64,000 nt of DNA from Sinomonas sp. ASV486 (GCF_030908215.1 NZ_JAVFJK010000015.1:1-64000), one strand, 5' to 3'; shown: positions 24,106-32,922, counted from the first letter of the stretch. Notes: a model not told the origin generated them from the sequence alone. Numbers and translations are program-made.

Positions 24106-27057
24106 ATGGCGACTCGTACCTCTCCCACGCCACCGACCCGGTCGAACCCCTCACGGCCGGCCCCGCGGTCGAACCAGGCCACCGGCGCAAAGGCGGGCGG
24201 CCGGTCCGGCGGCGCGGCAACCCGGGGCAAGACGGGCAGGGGAAGCACGACGTCGCGCGGGGTCACCACGACCGACACAGGCCAGCCGTGGCTCGCCCGC
24301 GTGATCGGCGGCGCGTGGGGTGCCCTCGCCCACGCCGTCGGGGGAGGGGCGCGCCGCATCGGGACCGATGTGAGTGACATCGACCCCAGTGAACGCCGCG
24401 ACGGCGCGGCACTGTTCAACCTGGTCCTCGCCGTGTTCGTGGCCACCTTCGCCTGGTGGGGCTGGACGGGCTGGTTCCCGGACGCGGTCTACGCGGTGGT
24501 CAACGGGACCTTCGGGTGGGTCTCACTGCTCCTGCCGCTCATGCTCGGTGTGTGTGCGTTCCGGCTGTTCCGCAAGCCGGAGGACCACCGGGGCAACAAC
24601 CGCGTGGGCATTGGGTTCCTCGTCATGACGTTCGCCGCGACTGGCCTCGCGCACGTGTTCGGCGGCCTCCCCTCGGCGGTCAACGGCTTTGACGGACTCC
24701 GTGCGGCCGGCGGCATGCTCGGTTTCCTCGCCGCCTCCCTGCTCGCAGCGATCCATCCCGCGGTTCCCGTCGTCATCTACTCCGTGCTCGTGTTCATCTC
24801 GGTCCTCATCGTCACCGCAACTCCGTTCGCCGCGATACCGAGGCGCATCCGTTCCTCGTGGGAGCACCTCATGGGGCTCGACCTGCCCCCCGAGGAGCAG
24901 GACGGGCATGACCGCAGCTACCTGTACGACTCGGAGCGCCGAGCCAAGGACGCCCGCGAGAAGCCCAAGAGGCGTCGCCTGTTCGGGAAGGACCGGGACG
25001 ACCAGGACGGGCGCCCCGAGGGATTCGCCGGGGACGAGCCCTACGAGCGGGCCGTCGTCGAGGACGCGGACGCGACAGCGCCAACGGCCGCGATGCCTGC
25101 CCCCGGGCGGTCCCAGGCCGAGGCCGCCATCCAGAAGATCCGGGCCGCGCAGGGGCGCGGCAACGCCGCGGCCTCCAGCGCAGGGACCGCCGGTGATGGC
25201 GCTGTCGGAGACGTCACCGAAGCGATCCCCACCGTGGGACTGCCGACGCCGAACCCAGGAGCATCGACGGGCGCCCCGCAGATCCACGTGCCCTCGACGC
25301 CCGTGGCACCGACGCCCCCGCCGACGCCGATCCCGCAGCGCACCGAACAGCTCCAGCTCTCGGGCGACGTCGCGTATACCCTGCCGCAGTCCGACTTCCT
25401 GGTCCAGGGGTCCGCGCCGAAGGAACGGACCGAGGCCAACGACGTCGTCGTCGCGGCCCTGACCGACACGCTGACGCAATTCAACGTCGACGCAGAGGTG
25501 ACGGGCTTCTCGCGCGGCCCGACAGTGACGCGCTACGAGATCGAGCTCTCGCCCGGCACGAAGGTCGAGAAGGTCACGGCACTGAGCAAGAACATCGCGT
25601 ATGCCGTGGCAAGCTCTGACGTGCGCATCCTGAGCCCGATCCCAGGCAAGAGCGCGATCGGCATCGAGATCCCGAACGCGGACCGCGAGACGGTCTCGCT
25701 GGGGGACGTCCTGCGAAGTCAGAACGCCCGCCGCACAGAGCATCCCATGGTGATGGGCGTGGGCAAGGACGTCGAGGGCGGCTACGTCGTCGCGAACCTC
25801 GCCAAGATGCCCCACCTCCTCGTCGCCGGCGCGACCGGAGCCGGCAAGTCCTCGTTCGTGAACTCCATGATCACCTCGATCCTCATGCGCTCCACTCCGG
25901 ATGAGGTGCGCATGGTCATGGTCGATCCCAAGCGCGTCGAGCTCACCGCCTACGAGGGCGTCCCGCACCTCATCACCCCGATCATCACGAACCCGAAGAA
26001 GGCCGCAGAGGCCCTCCAATGGGTGGTGCGCGAGATGGACGCACGCTACGACGATCTGGCCAACTACGGCTTCAAGCACATCGACGACTTCAACAAGGCC
26101 GTGCGGGCGGGCAAGGTCATTCCGCCGGCGGGGTCCGAGCGGAAGGTGCGCCCGTACCCGTACCTGCTGATCATCGTCGATGAGCTCGCGGACCTCATGA
26201 TGGTCGCCCCCCGGGACGTCGAGGACTCGATCGTCCGCATCACGCAGCTTGCCCGAGCGGCCGGCATCCACCTCGTCCTGGCGACCCAGCGGCCCTCGGT
26301 CGACGTCGTGACTGGCCTCATCAAGGCCAATGTGCCCTCGCGCATGGCGTTCGCCACCTCCTCGGTCACGGACTCCCGCGTCGTCCTCGACCAGCCGGGC
26401 GCCGAGAAGCTCATCGGCCAGGGTGACGCGCTCTTCCTCCCGATGGGCGCGTCGAAGCCCATGCGCGTCCAAGGCGCGTGGGTGTCCGAGTCCGAGATCC
26501 ACAAGGTCGTCGAACACGTCAAGGGCCAGCTCAAGGTCACGTACCGCGACGACGTTGCGGTCGAGGCCGAGAAGAAGCAGATCGATGAGGAAATCGGAGA
26601 CGACCTCGAAGTGCTCCTCCAGGCCACTGAACTCGTCGTGACCAGCCAGTTCGGGTCGACGTCCATGCTGCAGCGCAAGCTCCGCGTGGGCTTCGCGAAG
26701 GCCGGACGGCTCATGGACCTCCTCGAGAGCCGAGGCGTCGTCGGTCCGTCCGAGGGCTCCAAGGCCCGCGACGTGCTCGTCAAGCCCGACGACCTGCCCG
26801 CCGTGCTGGCCGCGCTGCGGGGCCAGGACGCGCCGTCGTCCGCGGAGGACCCAGCGGCGAGCCATTCCGCGCACGCGCTGGCCGACAACGCCAGCGCCAA
26901 CCACCACACGGGTGAGTACGAGGTCGCCTCGCCCTACGCCGAGGACCTCGTTGCGAAAGACCTCGACGCGCGCACCGAGGCGATCGACTACCACGACGGT
27001 TCGGACGGCGACGATGACGACGGCGGCGAAGACGCATGGCACCTCACCGGACGCTAG
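24106..27057 (+). CDS. ftsK: DNA translocase FtsK
   Basis: Septal DNA pump that clears chromosome ends and activates dimer resolution at division. In 983 residues: a basic Ser/Thr/Pro-rich N-terminus (1-60), about four membrane helices (roughly 100-250), and an Ala/Pro-rich linker (270-430). The RecA-like motor follows with Walker A GATGAGKSS at residue 575 and Walker B LLIIVDELADLMM. The C-terminal winged-helix gamma domain (about 835-900, around QFGSTSMLQRKLRVGFAKA) reads KOPS sites, and an acidic tail ends the protein. ATG 24106 was preferred over GTG 24097 because it is 7 nt from a -10. The TAG stop is the first half of the pgsA -10. Confidence 0.96.
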   Translation: MATRTSPTPPTRSNPSRPAPRSNQATGAKAGGRSGGAATRGKTGRGSTTSRGVTTTDTGQPWLARVIGGAWGALAHAVGGGARRIGTDVSDIDPSERRDGAALFNLVLAVFVATFAWWGWTGWFPDAVYAVVNGTFGWVSLLLPLMLGVCAFRLFRKPEDHRGNNRVGIGFLVMTFAATGLAHVFGGLPSAVNGFDGLRAAGGMLGFLAASLLAAIHPAVPVVIYSVLVFISVLIVTATPFAAIPRRIRSSWEHLMGLDLPPEEQDGHDRSYLYDSERRAKDAREKPKRRRLFGKDRDDQDGRPEGFAGDEPYERAVVEDADATAPTAAMPAPGRSQAEAAIQKIRAAQGRGNAAASSAGTAGDGAVGDVTEAIPTVGLPTPNPGASTGAPQIHVPSTPVAPTPPPTPIPQRTEQLQLSGDVAYTLPQSDFLVQGSAPKERTEANDVVVAALTDTLTQFNVDAEVTGFSRGPTVTRYEIELSPGTKVEKVTALSKNIAYAVASSDVRILSPIPGKSAIGIEIPNADRETVSLGDVLRSQNARRTEHPMVMGVGKDVEGGYVVANLAKMPHLLVAGATGAGKSSFVNSMITSILMRSTPDEVRMVMVDPKRVELTAYEGVPHLITPIITNPKKAAEALQWVVREMDARYDDLANYGFKHIDDFNKAVRAGKVIPPAGSERKVRPYPYLLIIVDELADLMMVAPRDVEDSIVRITQLARAAGIHLVLATQRPSVDVVTGLIKANVPSRMAFATSSVTDSRVVLDQPGAEKLIGQGDALFLPMGASKPMRVQGAWVSESEIHKVVEHVKGQLKVTYRDDVAVEAEKKQIDEEIGDDLEVLLQATELVVTSQFGSTSMLQRKLRVGFAKAGRLMDLLESRGVVGPSEGSKARDVLVKPDDLPAVLAALRGQDAPSSAEDPAASHSAHALADNASANHHTGEYEVASPYAEDLVAKDLDARTEAIDYHDGSDGDDDDGGEDAWHLTGR

Positions 27058-27060
27058 GCT
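27055..27060 (+). promoter_or_regulatory. -10 element of a leaderless pgsA promoter, built on the ftsK stop codon
   Basis: TAGGCT ends 6 nt before the pgsA GTG at 27067; its TAG is the ftsK stop. Confidence 0.65.
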
Positions 27061-27066
27061 GAGACG

Positions 27067-27660
27067 GTGACCAGCCCGACGTCGGCATCCTCCCCGCAGT
27101 TGTGGAACGTGCCGAACATCCTCACCATGCTCCGGATCGTCCTCGTCCCCTTCTTCATCTGGTCCTTCCTGGCCGACAGCTCGCAGCATGGGGTCCTGCG
27201 TTGGATCGCGTTCATCCTGTTCGCTGTGGCCATCTACACGGACCAGTTGGACGGGGCGATCGCCCGAAAGCGCAACCTCATCACCGACTTCGGCAAGATC
27301 GCCGATCCCATTGCCGACAAGCTCCTCACCGGATCCGCGCTCGTGCTGCTCTCGGTGCTGGGCGAACTGCCGTGGTGGATCACTGTGCTGATCCTCGTGC
27401 GCGAGTGGGGGATCACCGCATTGCGGTTCGTCGTGATCCGGTACGGGGTGATGCCGGCCTCGCAGGGCGGGAAGCTCAAGACCGTGCTCCAGACCGTCGG
27501 CATCCTGCTGTACCTCTTCCCCCTCACCCCGGGGACGCCGGTGCTGTCCGCGATCGCGTTCTGGATCATGGTGCTCGCCCTGGCCGTGACCGTGCTGACG
27601 GGGCTCGACTACGTCGTCAAGGCGGTCCGGCTCCGTGCTAGCGCCCTCCGTGGCCAGTGA
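27067..27660 (+). CDS. pgsA: CDP-diacylglycerol-glycerol-3-phosphate 3-phosphatidyltransferase
   Basis: Membrane enzyme making phosphatidylglycerophosphate, precursor of phosphatidylglycerol and cardiolipin. The CDP-alcohol phosphotransferase motif D-x2-D-G-x2-A-R-x8-G-x3-D-x3-D is intact in DQLDGAIARKRNLITDFG and the following KIADPIAD. The 197 residues contain about six hydrophobic helices. It is followed by cinA with a 4-nt overlap and lies just upstream of clgR, the conserved pgsA-clgR neighbourhood seen in mycobacteria. PgsA is the best fit; a phosphatidylinositol phosphate synthase paralogue is less likely given this context. Confidence 0.93.
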   Translation: MTSPTSASSPQLWNVPNILTMLRIVLVPFFIWSFLADSSQHGVLRWIAFILFAVAIYTDQLDGAIARKRNLITDFGKIADPIADKLLTGSALVLLSVLGELPWWITVLILVREWGITALRFVVIRYGVMPASQGGKLKTVLQTVGILLYLFPLTPGTPVLSAIAFWIMVLALAVTVLTGLDYVVKAVRLRASALRGQ

Positions 27661-28166
27661 CGCACATGGAACCGGAGGCGAGCACGACGGCGCGTGAGGT
27701 CGTCGAGGCGTTCATCGCACGGGGCTCGACGGCGGCCACCGCCGAATCGCTCACGGCGGGACTTGTCGTGGCAGGCCTGGCAGACATCCCGGGCGCATCC
27801 GCGATGCTGCGCGGCGGCGTCGTGAGCTACGCGAGCGGGGTGAAGGCAGATGTCCTGGGGGTGTCCCGCGATCTCCTCGCGGAGGCGGGGTCCGTGGATG
27901 CCGAGGTCGCCCGGCAGATGGCCGACGGCGCGCGGCGGGTGTGCGGCGCGGACTACGCCGTGGCCACCACCGGCGCGGCGGGCCCTGAGCCGCATGACGG
28001 CAAGCCGGTCGGGACGGTGTTCGTGGCGGTATCGGGTCCGCGGGGCACCACCGTGGAGGGCTACGCGTTCGACGGCGACCGGCAGGCCATCCGGGCGGCC
28101 GCGACCCGGGCGGCCTTCGCCCGGCTGCTGGCATCATTTCGCGCGGACGGCAAAAACTCGGAGTGA
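27657..28166 (+). CDS. cinA: CinA-family nicotinamide-nucleotide amidohydrolase (PncC domain)
   Basis: 169 residues covering only the CinA C-terminal (PncC) domain, which deamidates nicotinamide mononucleotide to nicotinate mononucleotide. The active-site block ATAESLTAGLV and the TTGAAGPEPHDGKPVGTVFVAV segment are conserved. The GTG at 27657 overlaps the pgsA stop (GTGA); an in-frame ATG at 27666 is a possible alternative. The larger CinA with an N-terminal COG1058 domain is not present, which is common in actinobacteria. Confidence 0.92.
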   Translation: MTHMEPEASTTAREVVEAFIARGSTAATAESLTAGLVVAGLADIPGASAMLRGGVVSYASGVKADVLGVSRDLLAEAGSVDAEVARQMADGARRVCGADYAVATTGAAGPEPHDGKPVGTVFVAVSGPRGTTVEGYAFDGDRQAIRAAATRAAFARLLASFRADGKNSE

Positions 28167-28174
28167 GCTGTGAA

Positions 28175-28188
28175 TTCGCTGGGGCGAA
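28175..28188. promoter_or_regulatory. Palindrome upstream of clgR
   Basis: TTCGCTGGGGCGAA, a near-perfect palindrome with arms TTCGC and GCGAA, lies about 70 bp before the predicted clgR -10 (TAGGAT, 28258-28263). It resembles the CGC-N5-GCG core reported for ClgR targets, but its spacer is 4 nt, so assignment is tentative. Confidence 0.25.
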
Positions 28189-28257
28189 CGGCAGGCGGGG
28201 AACAATGCGCTGTGCCCAAGAGTTGTGAATAGTGTCGTCAACCGTAGGCGGCACCAC

Positions 28258-28263
28258 TAGGAT
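28258..28263 (+). promoter_or_regulatory. Putative -10 element of clgR
   Basis: TAGGAT; transcription from here would give a leader of about 145 nt before the clgR ATG at 28414. No clear -35 is seen. Confidence 0.4.
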
Positions 28264-28413
28264 GTTTCACACGGAGCCCCGGAGAGCGGGGAGCCCGAGC
28301 CAAGGAGCGCATCGATACACATGGTAAAGCAGCCCGTATCCGTCAACGGCGTCGTGCGCTGGCGTGATGTGGGCGTGGCTGGCATCGGCAAGCAGGAACA
28401 GAAGGAGCGCAAG

Positions 28414-28746
28414 ATGGTTGTTCTGCGTCATGAGATCGGAGACGTCCTCCGCGACGTCCGTCAGCGCCAGGGCCGTACGCTCCGTGAAGTCTCGCACAAC
28501 GCGCGTGTGTCTCTCGGCTACCTGAGCGAGGTTGAGCGCGGCCAGAAGGAAGCCTCGTCTGAGCTGCTCTCGTCCATCTGCTCGGCACTCGATGTGCCGC
28601 TCTCGGTGATGCTTCGCGAGGTGAGCGACCGGGTCGCTGTCGCCGAGGGCATCACCATCCCCGACACCGTGCCGCAGGAGTTCGCCCAGCGGTACGGACG
28701 GGACATCAACACGGATTTCGACGCCGAGCTGTCCAAGATCGGCTGA
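28414..28746 (+). CDS. clgR: ClgR-type helix-turn-helix regulator (XRE family)
   Basis: 110-residue DNA-binding protein nearly identical in layout to ClgR of corynebacteria and mycobacteria, which activates clpP, clpC and other stress genes and is itself a Clp substrate. The HTH is the segment [36 protein letters not shown] and [17 protein letters not shown] follow as in the family. The frame is open to an ATG at 28321, but ATG 28414 has AAGGAG exactly 6 nt upstream and gives the family N-terminus [17 protein letters not shown] perfect 12-bp terminator follows the gene. Confidence 0.92.
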   Translation: MVVLRHEIGDVLRDVRQRQGRTLREVSHNARVSLGYLSEVERGQKEASSELLSSICSALDVPLSVMLREVSDRVAVAEGITIPDTVPQEFAQRYGRDINTDFDAELSKIG

Positions 28747-28763
28747 CGTCACCCTGATCGGGG

Positions 28764-28793
28764 AGGGCCGGGCGCGCAGCGCCCGGCCCTTTC
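28764..28793 (+). terminator. Intrinsic-type terminator after clgR
   Basis: AGGGCCGGGCGC (28764-28775) pairs perfectly with 28779-28790 around a 3-nt loop and is followed by TTTC. Confidence 0.9.
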
Positions 28794-28837
28794 TGCCTGC
28801 CGGGACCTTTCTGCGTGCCGGGCCAGGAGGCGCCCGG

Positions 28838-29302
28838 TCAACGGCGGGGGCTGAAGGCCTCATTGAGCCGGCGGAGATAGCGGGCGAGCTCGGCGAGCTC
28901 ATCCGGCTCCCACGATGCGAGCCGGTCGGCGAAGAACTCGTGGCGGCGCCCCTTGAGCTCCTCGATGTGACTCCGACCAGTGGGCGTGAGGGTGACCTGC
29001 TGGGCGCGGCCGTCGCGGGGATCGGCATCCTTGGCCACAAGTCCGATCTCCTCCAACAAGGCGATCTGCCGGCTCACAGTGGGCTTCCCAACGCCCACGG
29101 TCGCGGCAAGGTCCGTCACGCGCTGCGGGCCCTCCCGGTCGAGGATGGTCAGCAGCCCGTACGCCGCGGGGTCGAGGTCAGGATGCAGATCGCGGGAGAG
29201 GCCGAGAGAGGCCGCGCGGCTTCGCCGCCAGAAGACGCCGAGCTGCTGTTCGACGTCGCCGAGGGCATCATCGAACTCACCGGACACGCGTGGGGCGGGC
29301 AT
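28838..29302 (-). CDS. MarR family transcriptional regulator
   Basis: 154-residue winged-helix repressor-type protein. The recognition region is RVTDLAATVGVGKPTVSRQIALLEEIGLV, the wing is DPRDGRAQQVTLTPTGR, and dimerisation helices flank both sides. Its effector and target are unknown. On the minus strand TAAGAT ends 6 nt before the ATG, predicting a leaderless transcript, divergent from the DUF3046 gene 61 bp away. Such regulators often control a neighbouring gene, but DUF3046 is not a usual target. Confidence 0.9.
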   Translation of the reverse strand: MPAPRVSGEFDDALGDVEQQLGVFWRRSRAASLGLSRDLHPDLDPAAYGLLTILDREGPQRVTDLAATVGVGKPTVSRQIALLEEIGLVAKDADPRDGRAQQVTLTPTGRSHIEELKGRRHEFFADRLASWEPDELAELARYLRRLNEAFSPRR

Positions 29303-29308
29303 GCCTTC

Positions 29309-29314
29309 ATCTTA
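29309..29314 (-). promoter_or_regulatory. -10 element of a leaderless marR-type promoter
   Basis: TAAGAT on the minus strand ends 6 nt before the ATG at 29302. Confidence 0.55.
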
Positions 29315-29363
29315 GGGCGCACCTCAGGGCAGCGGCCGCTGAGGGATGGGGGACAATAGACGG

Positions 29364-29585
29364 GTGCGGAACAGTGACTTCTGGCGGCTCATGGATGACG
29401 AATTCGGCTCGGGCTATGCCCACGTGCTCGCGTCCTCCGCCGTCTTGGCAGCGGTCGGAGGCCGTACCGCTGAGGAAGCACTCAAGGCGGGCGTCCACCC
29501 GCGCAGCGTGTGGCTCGCGGTGTGCGATCTCCAGGATGTCCCGGCAGAGCGCCGTCTCGGCCAGGACCGGCCCCTCAAGGATTGA
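29364..29585 (+). CDS. DUF3046 family protein
   Basis: 73 residues matching the small actinobacterial DUF3046 family, which is regularly found just upstream of recA. The core is RNSDFWRLMDDEFGSGYAHVLASSAVL with a second helix pair TAEEALKAGVHPRSVW. The function is unknown. The GTG at 29364 was chosen because family members begin at this point, and GACAAT, 6 nt upstream, can act as a leaderless -10. The upstream in-frame ATG at 29346 would precede the transcription start. Confidence 0.85.
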   Translation: MRNSDFWRLMDDEFGSGYAHVLASSAVLAAVGGRTAEEALKAGVHPRSVWLAVCDLQDVPAERRLGQDRPLKD

Positions 29586-29611
29586 AACGGCAGCGACACG
29601 CCGCAAGGGAT

Positions 29612-29627
29612 TCGAAGATGTGTTCGG
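29612..29627. promoter_or_regulatory. LexA (SOS) box of recA
   Basis: TCGAAGATGTGTTCGG matches TCGAAC-N4-GTTCGA except at two positions. A -10 candidate TAATCT (29636-29641) lies 8 nt downstream, so LexA would occlude this promoter. Confidence 0.75.
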
Positions 29628-29707
29628 AACAGCGGTAATCTCTTCCATAGAGGGCTCCACGTGCGAAGTGCGCCGAATTGTCCACATAGGACGGTCCAAG
29701 GCTTCTA

Positions 29708-29730
29708 CTGTCGGTGGGCCTCGGTAGCGT
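29708..29730 (+). promoter_or_regulatory. RecA-NDp (PafBC-type) promoter of recA
   Basis: CTGTCGGTG, an 8-nt spacer, then TAGCGT. This matches the mycobacterial LexA-independent DNA-damage promoter consensus tTGTCRGTG-N8-TAnnnT at all but the first, weakly conserved base. The predicted transcription start is near 29737, about 60 nt before recA. Confidence 0.7.
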
Positions 29731-29797
29731 GAGCGGCATGGAGACGCGGCAGGCAGGACAGGGCGCTGCCGCGAAGGACCAGACCCGGAGGTAGACC

Positions 29798-30853
29798 ATG
29801 GCAGCATCATCGACGCCGGAGCGCCAGAAGGCACTCGAGGCGGCACTCGCCCAGATCGACAAGCAGTTCGGCAAGGGCTCGATCATGCGTCTCGGGGATG
29901 ACACCCGCGCGCCGATCGAGGTCATCCCCACCGGCTCCATCGCGCTCGACGTCGCGCTCGGCATCGGGGGCCTCCCGCGAGGCCGCGTCGTCGAGATCTA
30001 TGGACCTGAATCTTCGGGTAAGACGACCGTCGCGCTCCATGCGGTGGCCAATGCGCAGCGGGCCGGCGGGATCGCGGCCTTCATCGACGCCGAGCACGCC
30101 CTTGATCCGGAGTACGCGGCCAAGCTCGGCGTGGACACCGATGCGCTGCTCGTCTCCCAGCCGGACACAGGTGAGCAGGCGCTCGAGATCATGGACATGC
30201 TGGTGGGCTCTGGCTCTATCGACATCGTCGTGATCGACTCCGTGGCGGCCCTCGTGCCACGCGCCGAGATCGAGGGCGAGATGGGGGACAGCCACGTCGG
30301 CCTTCAGGCCCGGCTCATGAGCCAGGCCCTCCGCAAGGTCACAGGCCGGCTCAACCAGACCAAGACCACCGCGATCTTCATCAACCAGCTCCGCGAGAAG
30401 ATCGGCGTCTTCTTCGGCTCCCCGGAGACCACGACCGGCGGCAAGGCGCTCAAGTTCTACGCCTCAGTCCGCATCGACGTCCGCCGGATCCAGACGCTCA
30501 AGGAAGGCGCCGACTCGGTCGGCAACCGCACCAAGGCCAAGATCGTCAAGAACAAGATGGCCCCGCCCTTCAAGGTGGCGGAGTTCGACATCATCTACGG
30601 CCAGGGGATCTCCCGCGAGGGGGGCATCATCGACATGGGCGTCGAGCACGGCATCATCAAGAAGTCCGGCTCGTGGTTCACGTACGACGGCGACCAGCTC
30701 GGTCAGGGCATGGAGAACTCCCGCCGCTTCCTGCGTGACAACCCTGAGCTCGCTGAGGAGCTCGAACGGCTCATCAAGGAGAAGCTCGGTGTGGGGGTCC
30801 ACAAGGAAGCCGACGAGGAGAAGCCGCGCCTGAAGGCTGTCGACGGGGAATAG
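29798..30853 (+). CDS. recA: Recombinase RecA
   Basis: Strand-exchange ATPase of homologous recombination and coprotease for LexA cleavage. Walker A is GPESSGKT (residues 69-76), Walker B is in [16 protein letters not shown]-binding loop L2 spans [10 protein letters not shown], and the C-terminal lobe ends in an acidic tail. There is no intein, unlike M. tuberculosis. Length is 351 residues. GGAGG lies 5 nt before the ATG. Two damage-responsive promoters are visible: a LexA box at 29612 and a PafBC-type motif at 29708. recX abuts the stop. Confidence 0.98.
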   Translation: MAASSTPERQKALEAALAQIDKQFGKGSIMRLGDDTRAPIEVIPTGSIALDVALGIGGLPRGRVVEIYGPESSGKTTVALHAVANAQRAGGIAAFIDAEHALDPEYAAKLGVDTDALLVSQPDTGEQALEIMDMLVGSGSIDIVVIDSVAALVPRAEIEGEMGDSHVGLQARLMSQALRKVTGRLNQTKTTAIFINQLREKIGVFFGSPETTTGGKALKFYASVRIDVRRIQTLKEGADSVGNRTKAKIVKNKMAPPFKVAEFDIIYGQGISREGGIIDMGVEHGIIKKSGSWFTYDGDQLGQGMENSRRFLRDNPELAEELERLIKEKLGVGVHKEADEEKPRLKAVDGE

Positions 30854-31414
30854 GTGGCAGAGCGACGGCGCCGTCAGGCGGCCCCACCGCCCGAGCAGGA
30901 TCCCGAGGCCAACCCAGAGTCCGTGGCCCGGGCCATCCTGCTCCGGCAACTCACTCTCGGCCCGCGCAGCCGTCTCCAGCTGGAGCGCAAGCTGCGCGAG
31001 CGAAATGTGCCGGACGAGGTCTCCGCCACGTTGCTCGAGCGGTTCGAAGACGTCGGACTCGTGGACGATGCCGAATTTGCACGGATGTGGGTGCGCTCGC
31101 GCGGAGAGATGAAGTCGCTCGGCCGTGGTGCGCTGCGACGGGAGCTGAACGAGAAGGGCATCAAGGGCGACGTGGCCGAGGATGCCCTCGACGAGCTGAC
31201 CCCCGAAGCTGAGGAGGCGGCTGCGAGGAGTCTTCTGGCCCGGCGGGCCCGTCCGTTCGACCGACGGGATCCTGCCGCGCGCGACAAGGAGCTCCGCCGG
31301 CTCGTGGGCATGCTGGCCAGGAAGGGCCATGCCCCCGGTTTCGCGTTCCGGCTGGCGGCCGAGGCGCTCGACGCGGACGCCGACGGCGACGACGCTGGGC
31401 CGTCTCCTGGGTGA
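30854..31414 (+). CDS. recX: Regulatory protein RecX
   Basis: Small helical protein that binds and inhibits RecA filaments. The 186 residues contain three-helix repeats typical of RecX (LTLGPRSRLQLERKLRERNVP, then DVGLVDDAEFARMWVRSR and LGRGALRRELNEKGI). The GTG start immediately follows the recA TAG with no gap, so expression is coupled to recA. The C-terminus is acidic (DADADGDDAGPS). This adjacency is the rule in actinobacteria. Confidence 0.93.
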   Translation: MAERRRRQAAPPPEQDPEANPESVARAILLRQLTLGPRSRLQLERKLRERNVPDEVSATLLERFEDVGLVDDAEFARMWVRSRGEMKSLGRGALRRELNEKGIKGDVAEDALDELTPEAEEAAARSLLARRARPFDRRDPAARDKELRRLVGMLARKGHAPGFAFRLAAEALDADADGDDAGPSPG

Positions 31415-31478
31415 GTCTGGCGTGTCTGCGTGTTTCCTGAGAATCTTGTGACTAGAGTGACAAATGCGATTACTGCGG

Positions 31479-31484
31479 TATTCT
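31479..31484 (+). promoter_or_regulatory. -10 element of a leaderless promoter
   Basis: TATTCT ends 7 nt before the GTG at 31492. Upstream, GTGACTAGAGTGAC (31448-31461) is a direct repeat of GTGAC that could be an operator. Confidence 0.6.
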
Positions 31485-31491
31485 CGGAGCT

Positions 31492-32853
31492 GTGCGATCT
31501 GGGCGGAAGTTCGTGGTGGGCCGGCGTTTCGGCTCTATCCGCTCTGCGCTGGTCGTAGCTGTTTCACTCGCATGCGTTGCCCCCGCCGGGCTGTCGACTG
31601 CCGTCGCCGACGATGGTCCGCCCTCGGGCTACCCGACGTGGGCCGACGTCCAGGCGGCCAAGGCCAGCGTTGACTCCACCAAGGCGGAGACGGACAAGAT
31701 CGGCTCTCTCCTGACAGCGGTCGAGACGACCGCCTCGGACGCCTCGGCCAAGGCAGTCGCTGCTGGAGCGGCCTCGGCAAAGGCGGCACAGGCGGTGAAG
31801 GACCAGGAACACGTCGTCGCCGTGCTCGATCAGGAAGCGGCCAAGCGTGCCGGGGAGCGGGACGTCGCCCAGCGCGCCGCCGGGCAGCTTGCTGCTGACT
31901 CCTACATGGGCGGAGCGCCCACCGGCCCTATAGAAACCCTCGCCATCCTGGGCCAGCAGGACGGCCTGGGCCGGCTCCAGACCCTTCAGGTCCTCGGCGA
32001 CCAGACGGCTCAAGCCGTGACCGACTACCGCGTTGCGGCGAATGCGGCTACGGCGGCCGAGCACACGGCGAAGGCCGCCAAGGATGCGCTGGACGACCTC
32101 GCCGCAGCCGCTGCCCAGCGTCTCAGTGAAGCCCGGGATGCGCAGAAGCATGCCCAAGATGTCGTGGCCCAGACCCAACAGCATGAGGACACGCTTCTGG
32201 CCCAGCTGGCCGACCTCAAGGGAAGCTCGGCATCGGTCGAGCAGGGTTTCCGGGAGGGCCAGGCCGCGCAGGCTGCCTATGAAGCGGCCCAGGAAGCGAA
32301 ACGGCGCGCCGCCGAGGAGGCCGCAGCGCTGCGCGCCCAGCAACTCGCCCAGCAGCAGCAACAGGCGCTCGCACAGCAGCAGGAAGCGGCCCGGCAGCGT
32401 GCTCAGGCGCCCGCGCAGCGCACTGGTGCCGCAGGGGCGGCCAGTTCTGTCGCGGCGGCCCCTGCCGCCCCAGTGGCGGCGCCTGTGGTGGCGCCTCTGG
32501 CCGCTGCGCCGCTTCCCGCTGTGAGCCCCGGTGCCGGTGTCGTCAATGACCCGGCCGGGGCACGGGCCTACGCTTCGGGCCAGCTAGGGGGGTACGGCTG
32601 GGGCAGCGGAGAGTATGGGTGCCTCGTCAAGCTCTGGAACCAGGAGTCGAGCTGGATGACGGACGCTACCAATCCGTCCAGCGGCGCCTACGGAATCGCC
32701 CAGGCGCTTCCGCCCTCCAAGTACTCGACGGCCGGCAGCGATTGGCTCACGAACTATCGCACCCAGATCAACTGGGGCCTGGGCTACATCGCGAACCGCT
32801 ATGGCAGCCCGTGCAACGCGTGGGCGCACGAAGTCTCGTACAACTGGTACTGA
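31492..32853 (+). CDS. Secreted coiled-coil protein with C-terminal transglycosylase-like domain
   Basis: 453 residues. A basic start and hydrophobic core (to about residue 38, cleavage plausible after STAVA) form a Sec signal peptide. Residues 50-290 are a long Ala/Gln-rich coiled coil, then a Gln run and an Ala/Pro linker. The last 90 residues resemble the aggregation-promoting-factor/transglycosylase-like cell-wall domain, with LVKLWNQESSWMTDATNPSSGAYGIAQ, whose Glu in NQESSW is the likely catalytic acid, and two cysteines. The coiled-coil plus muralytic layout recalls RipA-type and FtsX-partner hydrolases. The mRNA is predicted to be leaderless, and no ydaO-type leader is present. Confidence 0.85.
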   Translation: MRSGRKFVVGRRFGSIRSALVVAVSLACVAPAGLSTAVADDGPPSGYPTWADVQAAKASVDSTKAETDKIGSLLTAVETTASDASAKAVAAGAASAKAAQAVKDQEHVVAVLDQEAAKRAGERDVAQRAAGQLAADSYMGGAPTGPIETLAILGQQDGLGRLQTLQVLGDQTAQAVTDYRVAANAATAAEHTAKAAKDALDDLAAAAAQRLSEARDAQKHAQDVVAQTQQHEDTLLAQLADLKGSSASVEQGFREGQAAQAAYEAAQEAKRRAAEEAAALRAQQLAQQQQQALAQQQEAARQRAQAPAQRTGAAGAASSVAAAPAAPVAAPVVAPLAAAPLPAVSPGAGVVNDPAGARAYASGQLGGYGWGSGEYGCLVKLWNQESSWMTDATNPSSGAYGIAQALPPSKYSTAGSDWLTNYRTQINWGLGYIANRYGSPCNAWAHEVSYNWY

Positions 32854-32922
32854 GAACTGGCCGACTGAGACCTCACCGCAGGTTCAAGCGCAAGGTGCGC
32901 GACCGCCGTCGGCCGCTACCGG

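Noticed and set aside
24523-27189. 888-codon open frame opposite ftsK
   Set aside because: Same codon-bias artefact; no recognisable motif and it spans the pgsA promoter.
28175-28188. Firm assignment of the TTCGC/GCGAA palindrome as a ClgR operator
   Set aside because: The core spacer is 4 nt whereas the reported ClgR core is CGC-N5-GCG; kept only as a low-confidence site.
31415-31491. c-di-AMP (ydaO-type) riboswitch before the secreted wall-active protein
   Set aside because: Only 77 nt are available and the promoter is placed for leaderless transcription, so no leader RNA would exist.
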